This document shows positions 27,613 through 39,570 of a stretch of DNA of 64,000 nucleotides, piece after piece. This stretch comes from Kitasatospora sp. MAA19 (GTDB taxonomy: Bacteria; Actinomycetota; Actinomycetes; Streptomycetales; Streptomycetaceae). How positions within the stretch are numbered: the stretch's first letter is position 1; every line of letters starts with the position of its first letter. Under the pieces are notes generated by a model. It did not search any database. It was given only the letters and a program-made list of their open reading frames with translations, and was not told the DNA's origin. The position numbers and the translations under genes were made by a program. The stretch covers positions 124,001 to 188,000 of the forward strand of contig NZ_JARXYZ010000009.1 of assembly GCF_029894125.1 (NCBI RefSeq). Reading direction: 5' to 3'.

Positions 27613-28404
27613 ATGCCTGTCTGCGACACTGACCGCGTGAGCGCAACCCGGAGCACGGCGGCTGGAAAAGTTCTCGAAGTCCTCTCGACGTTCGGCCGCG
27701 ACTGCCGGTCGCAGACCCTGTCGGAGATCGCACAGCGTACGGGCCTCGCCCTGAGCACCGCGCACCGGGTTGTCGCCGAGCTGGCTGCCTGGGGCGCCCT
27801 GGAGCGCGGCGAGGACGGCTCCTGGCACGTCGGGCTGCGGCTCTGGGAGATCGCCTCGGGCTGCCCGCGCAGCCAGATTCTGCGCGACGTGGCGCTGCCG
27901 TTCATGCAGGACCTGTACGAGGCGACGCACGAGAACATCCAGCTCGCGGTGCGCGAGGGCACCGAGCTGGTCTTCGTCGAGCGGATCGCCGGGCACCGCT
28001 CGGTGGAGCTGGTGACCATGGTCGGCTCGCGTTTCCCGACCGGCTCCACCGGGATGGGCCGGGTGCTGCTGGCGCACGCGCCGGGCGACATCCAGGAGGC
28101 CGTGCTGGACGCGCCGCTGCGGGCCTGGACCCCGCACACCGTCACCGACCCGAAGACCCTGCGCGCCCAGCTGGACCGGATCCGTCGCGAGCAGGTCTTC
28201 GTGAGCGACCGCCAGCTCTCGGAGAGCACCGTCGCGGTGGCCGCACCCGTGCGGATCGGCCGGACCGGCCCGGTCGGCGCCGCGCTCGGGATCGTCATCG
28301 CGGCGAGCAGCGCGAGCCGCGCCCGCGGCCTGCGGGAGCCGCTGCTGCGGGCCGTGCACGGCATCTCCGACGAACTCGGCCGACGGGCCCGCGCGACGGT
28401 CTGA
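27613..28404 (+). CDS. IclR-family transcriptional regulator
   Basis: 263 residues. N-terminal helix-turn-helix (about 15-75, LSEIAQRTGLALSTAHRVVA) and a C-terminal IclR ligand domain (about 90-255) with GSRFPTGSTGMGRVLLA. A GTG at 27637 is an alternative start. IclR proteins are standard regulators of aromatic catabolism (PcaR, PobR, PcaU). It lies directly upstream of pobA and the lig genes in the same direction, with a palindrome between (28424-28442), so it is the likely regulator of that pathway. Whether it activates or represses is not visible. Confidence 0.88.
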   Translation: MPVCDTDRVSATRSTAAGKVLEVLSTFGRDCRSQTLSEIAQRTGLALSTAHRVVAELAAWGALERGEDGSWHVGLRLWEIASGCPRSQILRDVALPFMQDLYEATHENIQLAVREGTELVFVERIAGHRSVELVTMVGSRFPTGSTGMGRVLLAHAPGDIQEAVLDAPLRAWTPHTVTDPKTLRAQLDRIRREQVFVSDRQLSESTVAVAAPVRIGRTGPVGAALGIVIAASSASRARGLREPLLRAVHGISDELGRRARATV

Positions 28405-28423
28405 GTCGGCGATTCCAGAGAGG

Positions 28424-28442
28424 ACTTCCGCCTGGCGGAAGT
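28424..28442. promoter_or_regulatory. IclR-type operator
   Basis: ACTTCCGCC and GGCGGAAGT form a perfect 9-bp inverted repeat around a single T. The TTCCGC/GCGGAA core is usual for IclR-family sites. It lies 75 bp before pobA and just after the IclR gene. A second, weaker pair GTTCGG/CCGAAC lies nearer to pobA (about 28474-28492). Confidence 0.65.
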
Positions 28443-28516
28443 GGTGCTGACCGGCGGAGGTCGCGGATGCCAGCGTTCGGGGTGTTCCGAACCCGCGCAG
28501 CCGCTCAGGAGATCCC

Positions 28517-29728
28517 ATGGCCGAGGCCACCGCCGACACCGTCACCTCGGTACCCGTCGCCGTCGTCGGAGCCGGTCCGGCCGGCCTCATGCTGGCCCAC
28601 CTGCTCGGCCGCGCCGGGGTCGACACGGTCGTCGTCGACACCCGCACCCGGCAGGAGATCGCCACCACCCATCGGGCCGGCATCCTCGAGGCCGACGTCG
28701 CCCGGGACCTGGTCGAGACCGGCGTGTCCGACCGCGTCGTGCGCGAGGGCCACGAGCACGAGGGCATCGAACTGCGCTTCGGCGGACGGCCGCACCGCAT
28801 CGACTTCAAGGAGCTGGTGGGCGCGTCCACCTGGCTCTACCCGCAGACCGACGTGTTCACCGACCTGGCCGACGCCCGGGAGCGCGACGGCGGCACGGTC
28901 CTGTTCGGGATCGAGGACACCGAGGTCCTCGACATCACCACCGACGCCCCCCGGGTCCGCTGCACCCTGCCCGACGGGAGCCGGCGCGAGATCCGGGCCC
29001 GGTACGTGGTCGGCGCCGACGGTTCGCGCAGCATGTGCCGCGACCTGGTGCCCGAGGACCGGCGGGTGCGCCACGGCAAGGAGTACCCGTTCGCCTGGTT
29101 CGGCATCATGGCCGAGGCCCCGACGAGCGCGCCCGAGCTGGTCTACGCCCACTCCGAGCACGGCTTCGCGCTGATCAGCCAACGCACCGACGCGGTGCAG
29201 CGGATGTACTTCCAGTGCGCCCCCGACGAGTTGGTCGACACCTGGAGCGACGACCGGATCTGGGAGACCCTCCAGGCCCGGGTGGCCGGGCAGGACGGCT
29301 TCCGCCTCACCGAGGGGCCGGTGCTGGAGAAGACGGTGCTGCGGTTCCGCTCCTTCGTCCAGGAGCCGATGCGCTGGGGCTCGCTGACCCTCGCCGGCGA
29401 CGCCGCGCACACCGTGCCGCCGACCGGCGCCCGCGGACTCAACCTCGCGCTGCACGACGTGAAGGTCCTCGCCGACGTCCTGCTGCGGGCCCTCGGCGGC
29501 GAGGGCGACACCGCGCTCGACGACTACCAGCCGCGCGCCCTCCAGCAGATCTGGCGGGCCCAGAACTTCTCCTCCTGGATGACCCGGCTGCTGCACACCG
29601 AGCCCGGCGACACCTCCTTCGACCTGCGCCGCCGACTCGGCGAGCTCGACAACGTGGCGGGCACCCGGGCCGGCCGCAGGTACCTCGCCGAGCAGTACAC
29701 CGGCTGGCCCACCGGCACCCGGGCCTGA
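28517..29728 (+). CDS. pobA: 4-hydroxybenzoate 3-monooxygenase
   Basis: 403 residues, FAD-dependent aromatic hydroxylase. Nucleotide site VVGAGPAGLMLAHLLGRAGV near the start, the central GADGSRSMCRDLV, and the FAD ribityl block GDAAHTVPPTGARGLNLA. TTHRAGILE and the overall length match 4-hydroxybenzoate 3-hydroxylase. It hydroxylates 4-hydroxybenzoate to protocatechuate with NAD(P)H and oxygen. It heads an operon of protocatechuate 4,5-cleavage genes, which strongly supports this substrate. I see no truncation. Confidence 0.88.
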   Translation: MAEATADTVTSVPVAVVGAGPAGLMLAHLLGRAGVDTVVVDTRTRQEIATTHRAGILEADVARDLVETGVSDRVVREGHEHEGIELRFGGRPHRIDFKELVGASTWLYPQTDVFTDLADARERDGGTVLFGIEDTEVLDITTDAPRVRCTLPDGSRREIRARYVVGADGSRSMCRDLVPEDRRVRHGKEYPFAWFGIMAEAPTSAPELVYAHSEHGFALISQRTDAVQRMYFQCAPDELVDTWSDDRIWETLQARVAGQDGFRLTEGPVLEKTVLRFRSFVQEPMRWGSLTLAGDAAHTVPPTGARGLNLALHDVKVLADVLLRALGGEGDTALDDYQPRALQQIWRAQNFSSWMTRLLHTEPGDTSFDLRRRLGELDNVAGTRAGRRYLAEQYTGWPTGTRA

Positions 29729-29767
29729 CCCGGCCCACGACCCCGCACGACCACCAGGAGGCCCCCC

Positions 29768-30811
29768 GTGATCATCGACTGCCACGGCCACTTCACCACC
29801 GCCCCACCGCAGTTGGCCGCCTGGCGGGACCGGCAGGTGGCGGCGGCCGGCACCCCCGGCGACGCGCCCGACCCCGACGAGCTGGTCATCACCGACGACG
29901 ACCTGCGCGGCGCGATCGAGGGCAACCAGTTGCGGCTGATGGACGAGCGCGGCATCGACCTGACCGTCTTCTCCCCGCGGGCCAGCTTCATGGCCCACCA
30001 CATCGGTGACTTCGAGGTCTCCTCGGTGTGGGCGCGGATCTGCAACGACCTGGTCCACCGGGTCAGCCGGCTCTACCCCGACCGCTTCGCGATGGGCGCG
30101 ATGCTGCCGCAGTCGCCGGGCGTCGACCCCGCCACCTGCCTGCCCGAGCTGCGCCGCGCGGTCGAGGAACTCGGCGCGGTCAGCGTCAACCTCAACCCCG
30201 ACCCCTCGGGCGGGCACTGGACCGCGCCGCCGCTGACCGACCGCAGCTGGTACCCGCTCTACGAGGCGATGGTCGAGTACGACGTCCCCGCCATGATCCA
30301 CGTCAGCACCTCGTGCAACCCGGCCTTCCACACCACCGGCGCCCACTACCTCAACGCCGACACCACGGCGTTCATGCAGCTGGTCCAGGGCGACCTGTTC
30401 GCCGACTTCCCGACGCTGCGGTTCGTCGTCCCGCACGGCGGCGGCGCGGTGCCGTACCACTGGGGCCGGTTCCGGGGCCTGGCGATGGCGCTCGGCCGGC
30501 CGGACCCGGAGGAGCTGCTGGACAACGTCCTCTTCGACACCTGCGTCTACCACCAGCCGGGCATCGACCTGCTCACCCGGGTGATCCCCAGCCGGGCGAT
30601 CCTCTTCGCCAGCGAGATGATCGGCGCCGTCCGTGGCGTCGACCCGGACACCGGGCACCACTTCGACGACACCTGGAGGTACGTCGACGCCACCCCGTAC
30701 CTCTCCGGCGAGGAGCGGACCGCGGTCCGCTCCGGCAATGCCCTGCGCGTCCACCCCCGGCTCGCCGCCCGCCTCGCCGCGGCCGGCCGCCTCGCCGCCG
30801 CCGATCGCTGA
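29768..30811 (+). CDS. ligJ: 4-oxalomesaconate hydratase
   Basis: 347 residues, amidohydrolase-fold. Begins MIIDCHGHFTTAP, giving the first His-x-His pair; later VSVNLNPDPSGGHWT, MIHVSTSCNPAFHTTGAHYL, VVPHGGGAVPYHWGR and LFASEMIGAVRGVDP are the LigJ-type blocks. GTG start with AGGAGG upstream. In the 4,5-cleavage pathway it hydrates 4-oxalomesaconate to 4-carboxy-4-hydroxy-2-oxoadipate. It follows pobA by 39 bp and precedes ligK by 16 bp, the pathway order expected. Assignment rests on motifs plus context. Confidence 0.88.
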   Translation: MIIDCHGHFTTAPPQLAAWRDRQVAAAGTPGDAPDPDELVITDDDLRGAIEGNQLRLMDERGIDLTVFSPRASFMAHHIGDFEVSSVWARICNDLVHRVSRLYPDRFAMGAMLPQSPGVDPATCLPELRRAVEELGAVSVNLNPDPSGGHWTAPPLTDRSWYPLYEAMVEYDVPAMIHVSTSCNPAFHTTGAHYLNADTTAFMQLVQGDLFADFPTLRFVVPHGGGAVPYHWGRFRGLAMALGRPDPEELLDNVLFDTCVYHQPGIDLLTRVIPSRAILFASEMIGAVRGVDPDTGHHFDDTWRYVDATPYLSGEERTAVRSGNALRVHPRLAARLAAAGRLAAADR

Positions 30812-32437
<1,626 letters not shown>

Positions 32438-32471
32438 CCGAATGACCCGCACCGCACGATTGGAGACCGGC

Positions 32472-33779
32472 ATGGCGCTGGACAAGACCTACAAGCTGGT
32501 CCCGGGGACGACCGTCTTCGACGCCGAGCAGTCCGCCAAGGGGTACCACCTCAACCAGTTCTGCATGTCGCTGATGACCGCGGAGAACCGCGCGAGCTAC
32601 CTCGCCGACGAACGCGCCTACCTCGATGCGTGGCCGCTGCGCGAGGAGCAGAAGCAGGCCCTGCTCGACCGTGACCTCAACGCCGCGATGCGTGAGGGCG
32701 GCAACATCTACTTCCTCGCCAAGTGGGGTGCCACGCTGGGGCTTTCGTTCCAGCAGATGGCGGGCTCGATGACCGGCATGACCGAGCAGGAGTACCGCGA
32801 CATGATGGTCGGCGGCGGCCGCTCCGTCGAGGGCAACCGGATCGACCACGCCGTCCTCGAAGCGGCGTACGCCGACTCGGCGCCACCGGCCGAGCACGCC
32901 GTCGTCACCGGCGCGGTCTTCACCTCGCACGTGCCGGCGATCGGCGCGGCGATGGACCACCACAAGACCGAAGAGCCCTACTGGAAGCCGGTCTTCGACG
33001 GCTACGAGTACTCCAGGCAGTGGCAGCGGGAGAACCTCCCCGACGTGATCTTCCTGGTCTACAACGACCACGCCAGCGCCTTCGACCTGTCGCTGATCCC
33101 GACCTTCGTGCTCGGCACCGGCGCGGCCTACGCCACCGCCGACGAGGGCTACGGCCCCCGGCCCGTCCCCGGCATCGAGGGCGCCCCCGACCTGGCCGCG
33201 CACATCGCGCACTCGCTCATCCGGGACGACTTCGACCTCACCCTGGTCAACGAGATGACCGTCGATCACGGCCTGACCGTCCCGCTGTCGCTGATGTTCG
33301 GCGACGTCGAACAGTGGCCGTGCAAGGTGATCCCGTTCCACGTCAACGTGGTGCAGTACCCCGTGCCCTCGGGCGCCCGGTGCTTCGAGCTCGGCCGGGC
33401 ACTGCGCCGGGCCGTCGAGTCCTACGACCGGCCGCTGACGGTCCAGGTGTGGGGAACCGGCGGCATGAGCCACCAACTGCAGGGCCCCCGCGCGGGCCTG
33501 ATCAACCGCGACTGGGACAACGCCTTCCTCGACCGCCTGGTCGACGACCCGGCCGGCCTCGCGCAACTGCCGCACCTGGACTACGTCGAACAGGCCGGCT
33601 CGGAAGGCATCGAGCTCGTCATGTGGCTGATCGCCCGCGGGGCGATGAGCGACATCGACGGTGGCGGAACGGTCGAGACCAAGCACCGCTTCTACCACGT
33701 GCCGGCGTCCAACACCGCCGTCGGCCACCTGATCCTGGAGAACCACCCGCGGGCCGAAACGCCCGGCACGGAGGAATGA
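32472..33779 (+). CDS. ligAB: protocatechuate 4,5-dioxygenase, fused alpha-beta subunits
   Basis: 435 residues in one chain. Residues about 1-125 are a LigA-type alpha subunit (YHLNQFCMSLMTAENRASYL, ending before GGGRSVEGNR). Residues about 145-430 are a LigB-type extradiol dioxygenase: SHVPAIG and YNDHASAF supply the iron histidines, and EMTVDHGLTVPLSLMF and GTGGMSHQL follow. It opens protocatechuate between C4 and C5 to 4-carboxy-2-hydroxymuconate semialdehyde, using Fe(II) and oxygen. In the well-known proteobacterial systems the two subunits are separate genes; here they are joined by a short linker. ATG with GGAG upstream. Confidence 0.88.
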   Translation: MALDKTYKLVPGTTVFDAEQSAKGYHLNQFCMSLMTAENRASYLADERAYLDAWPLREEQKQALLDRDLNAAMREGGNIYFLAKWGATLGLSFQQMAGSMTGMTEQEYRDMMVGGGRSVEGNRIDHAVLEAAYADSAPPAEHAVVTGAVFTSHVPAIGAAMDHHKTEEPYWKPVFDGYEYSRQWQRENLPDVIFLVYNDHASAFDLSLIPTFVLGTGAAYATADEGYGPRPVPGIEGAPDLAAHIAHSLIRDDFDLTLVNEMTVDHGLTVPLSLMFGDVEQWPCKVIPFHVNVVQYPVPSGARCFELGRALRRAVESYDRPLTVQVWGTGGMSHQLQGPRAGLINRDWDNAFLDRLVDDPAGLAQLPHLDYVEQAGSEGIELVMWLIARGAMSDIDGGGTVETKHRFYHVPASNTAVGHLILENHPRAETPGTEE

Positions 33780-33780
33780 C

Positions 33781-34755
33781 ATGACCGACCAGCAGACCGT
33801 CCGGATCGCCCTCGCCGGAGGCGGCGCCTTCGGCGCCAAGCACGCCGCCGCGCTGCGGCGGATCGACGGCGTCGAAGTGACCGCCGTCGTCAGCAGCAGC
33901 CTCGACAGCGCCCGGAAGTTCGCCGCCGAGCAGGGCATCGGCCGCGCCTCCGCAAGCCTGGACGAGGTACTGGCGATGGACGACGTCGACGCCGTCATCC
34001 TGGCCACGCCCACCCCGATGCACGCCGCCCAGACCCTCGCCTGCCTGGAGGCGGGCAAGCACGTCCAGGTCGAGATCCCGCTCGCCGACGCGCTGCCCGA
34101 CGCCGAGGCGTGCCTGGCCGCACAGCAGCGCACCGGACTGGTCACGATGGTGGGCCACACCCGGCGCTTCAACCCCAGCCACCAGTGGATCCGGCAGCGG
34201 ATCCAGGCCGGCGAGTACCGCATCCAGCAGATGGACGTTCAGACGTACTTCTTCCGCCGCACCAACCTCAACGCCCTCGGCCAGGCCCGCTCCTGGACCG
34301 ACCACCTGCTGTGGCACCACGCCGCGCACACCGTCGACCTGTTCGCGTACCAGACCGGGTCGCCGATCGTGCAGGCCAACGCCATCCAGGGACCGGTCCA
34401 CCCCGGCCTCGGCATCGCGATGGACATGTCGATCCAGCTGCGCGCGGCGAACGGCGCCATCTGCACCCTGTCGCTGTCGTTCAACAACGACGGGCCGCTC
34501 GGCACCTTCTTCCGCTACATCGGCGACACCGGCACCTACCTCGCCCGCTACGACGACCTGCTCACGGGCAAGGACGAGCCGATCGACGTCAGCGGCGTCG
34601 ACGTCTCCACCGACGGCATCGAACTGCAGGACCGCGAGTTCGTCGCCGCCATCCGCGAGGGCCGCGAACCGAACTCCTCCGTCACCCAGGTGCTGAACTG
34701 CTACCGGACACTGGCCGACCTCGAGCGGCAGCTCGACGCCGCCCGGACCTCGTGA
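33781..34755 (+). CDS. ligC: 4-carboxy-2-hydroxymuconate-6-semialdehyde dehydrogenase
   Basis: 324 residues, Gfo/Idh/MocA-fold oxidoreductase. Rossmann start RIALAGGGAFGAKHAAALRR, EAGKHVQVEIPLADALPDAE and VGHTRRFNPSHQWIR are the LigC blocks. It oxidises the cyclised ring-cleavage product to 2-pyrone-4,6-dicarboxylate with NADP. It begins 1 bp after ligAB. Its stop overlaps the following GTG as GTGA (34752-34755). With this gene all steps from protocatechuate to pyruvate plus oxaloacetate are present. Confidence 0.88.
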   Translation: MTDQQTVRIALAGGGAFGAKHAAALRRIDGVEVTAVVSSSLDSARKFAAEQGIGRASASLDEVLAMDDVDAVILATPTPMHAAQTLACLEAGKHVQVEIPLADALPDAEACLAAQQRTGLVTMVGHTRRFNPSHQWIRQRIQAGEYRIQQMDVQTYFFRRTNLNALGQARSWTDHLLWHHAAHTVDLFAYQTGSPIVQANAIQGPVHPGLGIAMDMSIQLRAANGAICTLSLSFNNDGPLGTFFRYIGDTGTYLARYDDLLTGKDEPIDVSGVDVSTDGIELQDREFVAAIREGREPNSSVTQVLNCYRTLADLERQLDAARTS

Positions 34756-35312
34756 CCGTGTCGACGACGGCGGGCCCGGGCCGGACGCTGCGCCGGATCG
34801 GGCCCTTCGAGGTCCCGGCGATCGGCCTGGGCTGCATGAACCTCAGCCACGCCTACGGCGTCCCGCCCACACCGGAGGCGGCCGAACACCTGCTCCGTAC
34901 GGCCCTGGACGAGGGCGTCACCCTCTTCGACACCGCCGCCCTCTACGGCTTCGGTGCCAACGAGGAACTCCTCGGCCGCGTCCTCGCCGACCACCGTGAC
35001 CGCATCGTGCTCGCCAGCAAGTGCGGCATGACCGGCGTCGACGGCCGACGCGTCATCGACGGCCGTCCCGACACCGTCCGCCGCACCGCCGACCAGGCGC
35101 TGGCCCGGCTGCGCACCGACACCATCGACCTCTACTACCTCCACCGGGTCGACCGGCAGGTCCCCGTCGAAGAGAGCATCGGCGCGATGGCCGATTTGGT
35201 CACGGCAGGGAAGGTACGGGCGCTCGGACTCTCCGAGGTGTCCGTCGCCACGCTGCGCCGGGCCCACGCCGTCCACCCGATCGCCGCCCTGCAGAACGAA
35301 TACAGCCTCTAG
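34752..35312 (+). pseudogene. aldo/keto reductase, truncated at C-terminus
   Basis: Begins at a GTG overlapping the ligC stop. Family marks are clear: VPAIGLGCMNLSHAYG, TLFDTAALYGFGANEELLG with the catalytic Asp and Tyr, LASKCGMTG with the Lys, and DLYYLHRVD with the His. It stops after about 186 residues at LQNEYSL, where the family continues for about 140 more. The break lies a few bases from the first transposase gene. The C-terminal remainder is not found after the transposases, so insertion was followed by deletion. NADPH binding at the C-terminus is lost, so the product should be inactive. Confidence 0.8.
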
Positions 35313-35339
35313 AGCGACCTCGGCTGGCACCATGTCCGC

Positions 35340-36422
35340 GTGATCGTTTCGCTGCTTTACAAGGTGGCCCGCAAGCTGTTGTCCGTACCCGGGGTGCTGC
35401 TGCGCCGCGACACCGCCAAAGACGCGGAGCTGCTCGCGCTCCGGCACGAGAACGCTGTGCCGCGCCGCCAGATATCCGGCCCGCTCCGCTACGAGTCCGC
35501 GGATCGGTTCTGGCTGGCAGCGCTCTCCAGCCTGATACCCCGTCACCGTTGGCGGGCAGCCTTCCCGGTCACTCCCGGCACGCTGCTGGCTTGGCACCGC
35601 CGACTCATCGCGGCGAAGTCGGACTACAGCACACGGCGCGCCCGCACCGGGCGACCGCCGACCAGAGCCGCGCTCAAGGACCTTGTGCTACGACTGGCTC
35701 GGGAGAACGCGAGGTGGGGCCACAAGCGGATCCAGGGCGAGCTGGCCCGTCTCGGGCACCCGATCGCCGCCTCCACGGTGTGGGAGATCCTCCATGCCGC
35801 CGGCATCGACCCAGCCCCGCGTCGCACCGGCCTGACCTGGCGCGAGTTCCTCACGAACCAGGCCGAGGGCATACTCGCGGCGGACTTCCTCCATCTGGAC
35901 ACCGTGCTCGGCCAGCGGCTGTACGCGCTGGCGTTCCTCGAACACGGCACCCGACGCCTGCACATCACCGGCGTCACCGCCCACCCAACCCGAGACCGGG
36001 CAGCACAGCAGGCCCGGAACCTGGCAGCCGACCTCGGCTCCCACGCGGAGTCCCTACGCTTCCTGCTGCGCGACCGGGACGGCAAGTACGGCCAGTCCTT
36101 CGACGCCGTCTTTGAGGCCGAGGAGATGGAGATCCTCAAGAGTGCGCCGCGAACTCCCCGGATGAACGCCCACTGCAAGCGAGTGATCGGGAGCATCCGG
36201 CGTGAGGCCCTCGATCATGTTCTCATCATGAACGAGGCCCACGCCCGGCAGGTCCTGACCGCCTACCAGCAGCACTACAACGCACACCGCCCCCACCGCG
36301 CACGCAACCAGCTACCGCCCGGCGCCCACGAGCAGCCCACCGCACACGACCTCGAGGGCCGAAAACTCCTGCGTACCCGCGTCCTCGGCGGCGTCATCAA
36401 CGAGTACCGATACGCGGCTTGA
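35340..36422 (+). CDS. integrase-core (rve) transposase with lost catalytic Glu
   Basis: 360 residues, IS3/IS481-like DDE transposase in a single frame. The first Asp is in AADFLHLDTV and the second in FLLRDRDGKYGQSFDAV. The third residue, normally Glu in NAHCER, is Lys: MNAHCKRVIGS, with codon AAG at 36177-36179, one base away from GAG. The protein otherwise looks complete, ending in VLGGVINEYRYAA. Without the Glu it should be catalytically dead. GTG start. It and the next transposase replace the end of the aldo/keto reductase gene. Confidence 0.8.
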   Translation: MIVSLLYKVARKLLSVPGVLLRRDTAKDAELLALRHENAVPRRQISGPLRYESADRFWLAALSSLIPRHRWRAAFPVTPGTLLAWHRRLIAAKSDYSTRRARTGRPPTRAALKDLVLRLARENARWGHKRIQGELARLGHPIAASTVWEILHAAGIDPAPRRTGLTWREFLTNQAEGILAADFLHLDTVLGQRLYALAFLEHGTRRLHITGVTAHPTRDRAAQQARNLAADLGSHAESLRFLLRDRDGKYGQSFDAVFEAEEMEILKSAPRTPRMNAHCKRVIGSIRREALDHVLIMNEAHARQVLTAYQQHYNAHRPHRARNQLPPGAHEQPTAHDLEGRKLLRTRVLGGVINEYRYAA

Positions 36423-37562
<1,140 letters not shown>

Positions 37563-37819
37563 TCGGAGTTTTGACACCCTTCACGGGGAATTGGAGAAGC
37601 GTCCGATCATGGTGAGGTGACTTCCGAACCAATTGATCGATCATCACACTTTTGGGCTATGTGTTGAAATCCTTGGCTATCAGGGTAATTCTCAATCGAT
37701 GCATCGTCTCCGGCCCAAAGGCGAGTTGGTTTCCATCGATCATCCGCTTCACGCGGCGATGCGGCTCTTGCTTGCACGAGACATGGGCGGCATCCCGCTT
37801 CGCGAACAAGGGGTACGCC

Positions 37820-39496
37820 ATGTCTGTCCTGACCGATGCCCGCTCCATTCAGCAGCGTGAGACGCGTTTCTCGCTGACCGCGTTTTCCGCCGTCGTGATT
37901 CCGGTTGGTGGCAATCCCCTGGGGGTAGCTCTCACGCCCGACGGGACACGCGCCTATGTGGCCAACAGGTCGTCGAACGCGGTCGACGTGATCGACACCG
38001 CCACCAACACCGTCATAGCGACCATCGCCACAGGCGCGGGGCCCACCCTCGTGGCGATCGCACCTGATGGGGCCCACGTCTACGTGAGCGTGGCCGCCGA
38101 TGCGCTGCTCAGCGTGATCGACACAGCGACGAACACCGTCACGGCGAGCGTCGCGGTGGGGGCGGGAGCCACTGGCGTGTCGGTCACTCCGGACGGGGCC
38201 CGTGTCTATGTGGCGAACCAGAACGCGAGCACGGTCAGTGTGATCGACACTGCCACCAGCACCGTCATCGCGACCATCGCGGTGGGCGATGGGCCGACCG
38301 GCGTGACGGTCACTCCGGACGGCGCCCACGTCTATGTGGGCAACCTCGCCAGCAACACCGTCAGTGTGATCGGCACTGCCACCAACACCGTGACCACCAC
38401 CATCGCCGGGCTTAACGGGCCCGCCGTTGTGGGGATCACCCCGGACGGCGCCCGCGGCTACGTCAGCAACGATGGCAGCGACACCGTCGCTGTGATCGAC
38501 ATCGCGACGAACACCATCACTGGCAGCATCGTGGTGGGCGGCCAGCCGCGTTTCGTGGTCGTCAGCCAGAATGGCGCCCACGTCTACGTGGCCGACTACG
38601 CCTCCAACACGGTCAGTGTGATCGACACCGCCACCAACACGCTCGCCGGAAACCTGAGCACCGGGCAAGGCGCGACCGGCGTCGCGGTCACCCCGGACGA
38701 CTCCCGCCTCTACGTGACCAACACCGACGCGGGCACGGTCAGCGTCATCCCCCTGACCCTGATCCCCCACGAGGGAAGTACCAGCGGCGGCGCCACCGTG
38801 ACCATCAACGGCCACAATCTCGCCAACGCCAGCGCCGTGCACTTCGGCACCGCCAGCGCCACCATCCTTACCAACACCGCGACCTCGATCACTGTCGTCA
38901 GCCCAGCCGGGGCCGGGGCGGTCCCCGTGACGGTCACCACCCCCGGCGGCACCGGATTCCTGGGGGATTTCATCTACTTCCCGGCCCCCCAGGTCAACGA
39001 CGTCAGCCCCACCGACGGCCCCTCCGACGGCGGCAACACCGCCATCATCACCGGATTCAACCTCGCCGGCGCGATCTCCGCCTCTTTCGGCCCCAACCGC
39101 GCCACCATCCAGTCCGCCACGGACACCCAGCTCACCGTCACCGTCGCCTCCGCCCAGAACCCGGGCAGCGTCCCGGTCACCGTGACGACCCCGGGCGGAA
39201 CCGCCGCCGGCCCCTATTACACGTACTGGCCCCAGCCGACCATCACCAATGTCACCCCCAACACCGCGTCGACCAGCGGCGGTACCCCCGTAACTCTCAC
39301 GGGCACCGACCTTGCCACCACGCAACAAGTCACCTTCGAGAACGTCCCCGCCGACTTCTCCGTCATCTCCGACACGCAGATCACCGCCGTCGCGCCACAG
39401 CAATCTCCGGGCCAGAACATCACCATCTCGGTCACCACCGCCGGTGGCAGCAACTCCTGGAACTCCTTCACCTACCAGGACAACGCGTCCATCTGA
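37820..39496 (+). CDS. YVTN seven-bladed beta-propeller protein with three IPT/TIG domains
   Basis: 558 residues. Residues about 20-330 are seven repeats of about 42 residues with the pattern TPDG-x-x-VYVAN-x-x-x-x-TVSVIDTATNTV, a YVTN-type propeller. Then come three IPT/TIG immunoglobulin-like domains of about 80 residues, each with P-x-x-G-x-x-x-GG-x-x-V-x-I-x-G and an ending VTVTTPGG. The ATG has AAGGGG upstream. No signal peptide is visible, although such proteins are usually at the surface. Threonine-rich and unlike its neighbours in composition, with an AT-richer leader. Probably an adhesion or binding protein; ligand unknown. Confidence 0.85.
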   Translation: MSVLTDARSIQQRETRFSLTAFSAVVIPVGGNPLGVALTPDGTRAYVANRSSNAVDVIDTATNTVIATIATGAGPTLVAIAPDGAHVYVSVAADALLSVIDTATNTVTASVAVGAGATGVSVTPDGARVYVANQNASTVSVIDTATSTVIATIAVGDGPTGVTVTPDGAHVYVGNLASNTVSVIGTATNTVTTTIAGLNGPAVVGITPDGARGYVSNDGSDTVAVIDIATNTITGSIVVGGQPRFVVVSQNGAHVYVADYASNTVSVIDTATNTLAGNLSTGQGATGVAVTPDDSRLYVTNTDAGTVSVIPLTLIPHEGSTSGGATVTINGHNLANASAVHFGTASATILTNTATSITVVSPAGAGAVPVTVTTPGGTGFLGDFIYFPAPQVNDVSPTDGPSDGGNTAIITGFNLAGAISASFGPNRATIQSATDTQLTVTVASAQNPGSVPVTVTTPGGTAAGPYYTYWPQPTITNVTPNTASTSGGTPVTLTGTDLATTQQVTFENVPADFSVISDTQITAVAPQQSPGQNITISVTTAGGSNSWNSFTYQDNASI

Positions 39497-39570
39497 GTTG
39501 GCACGTCAAGGCAGGGGCGCCTTCCGAGCGCCGCCGCAAAAGCGCCCAGCCCCGGCACGGCGGCCCCGTG

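Noticed and set aside
37633..37860. short frame in the lower-GC leader of the propeller gene
   Set aside because: No family match and overlapped by the propeller start with its good ribosome site.
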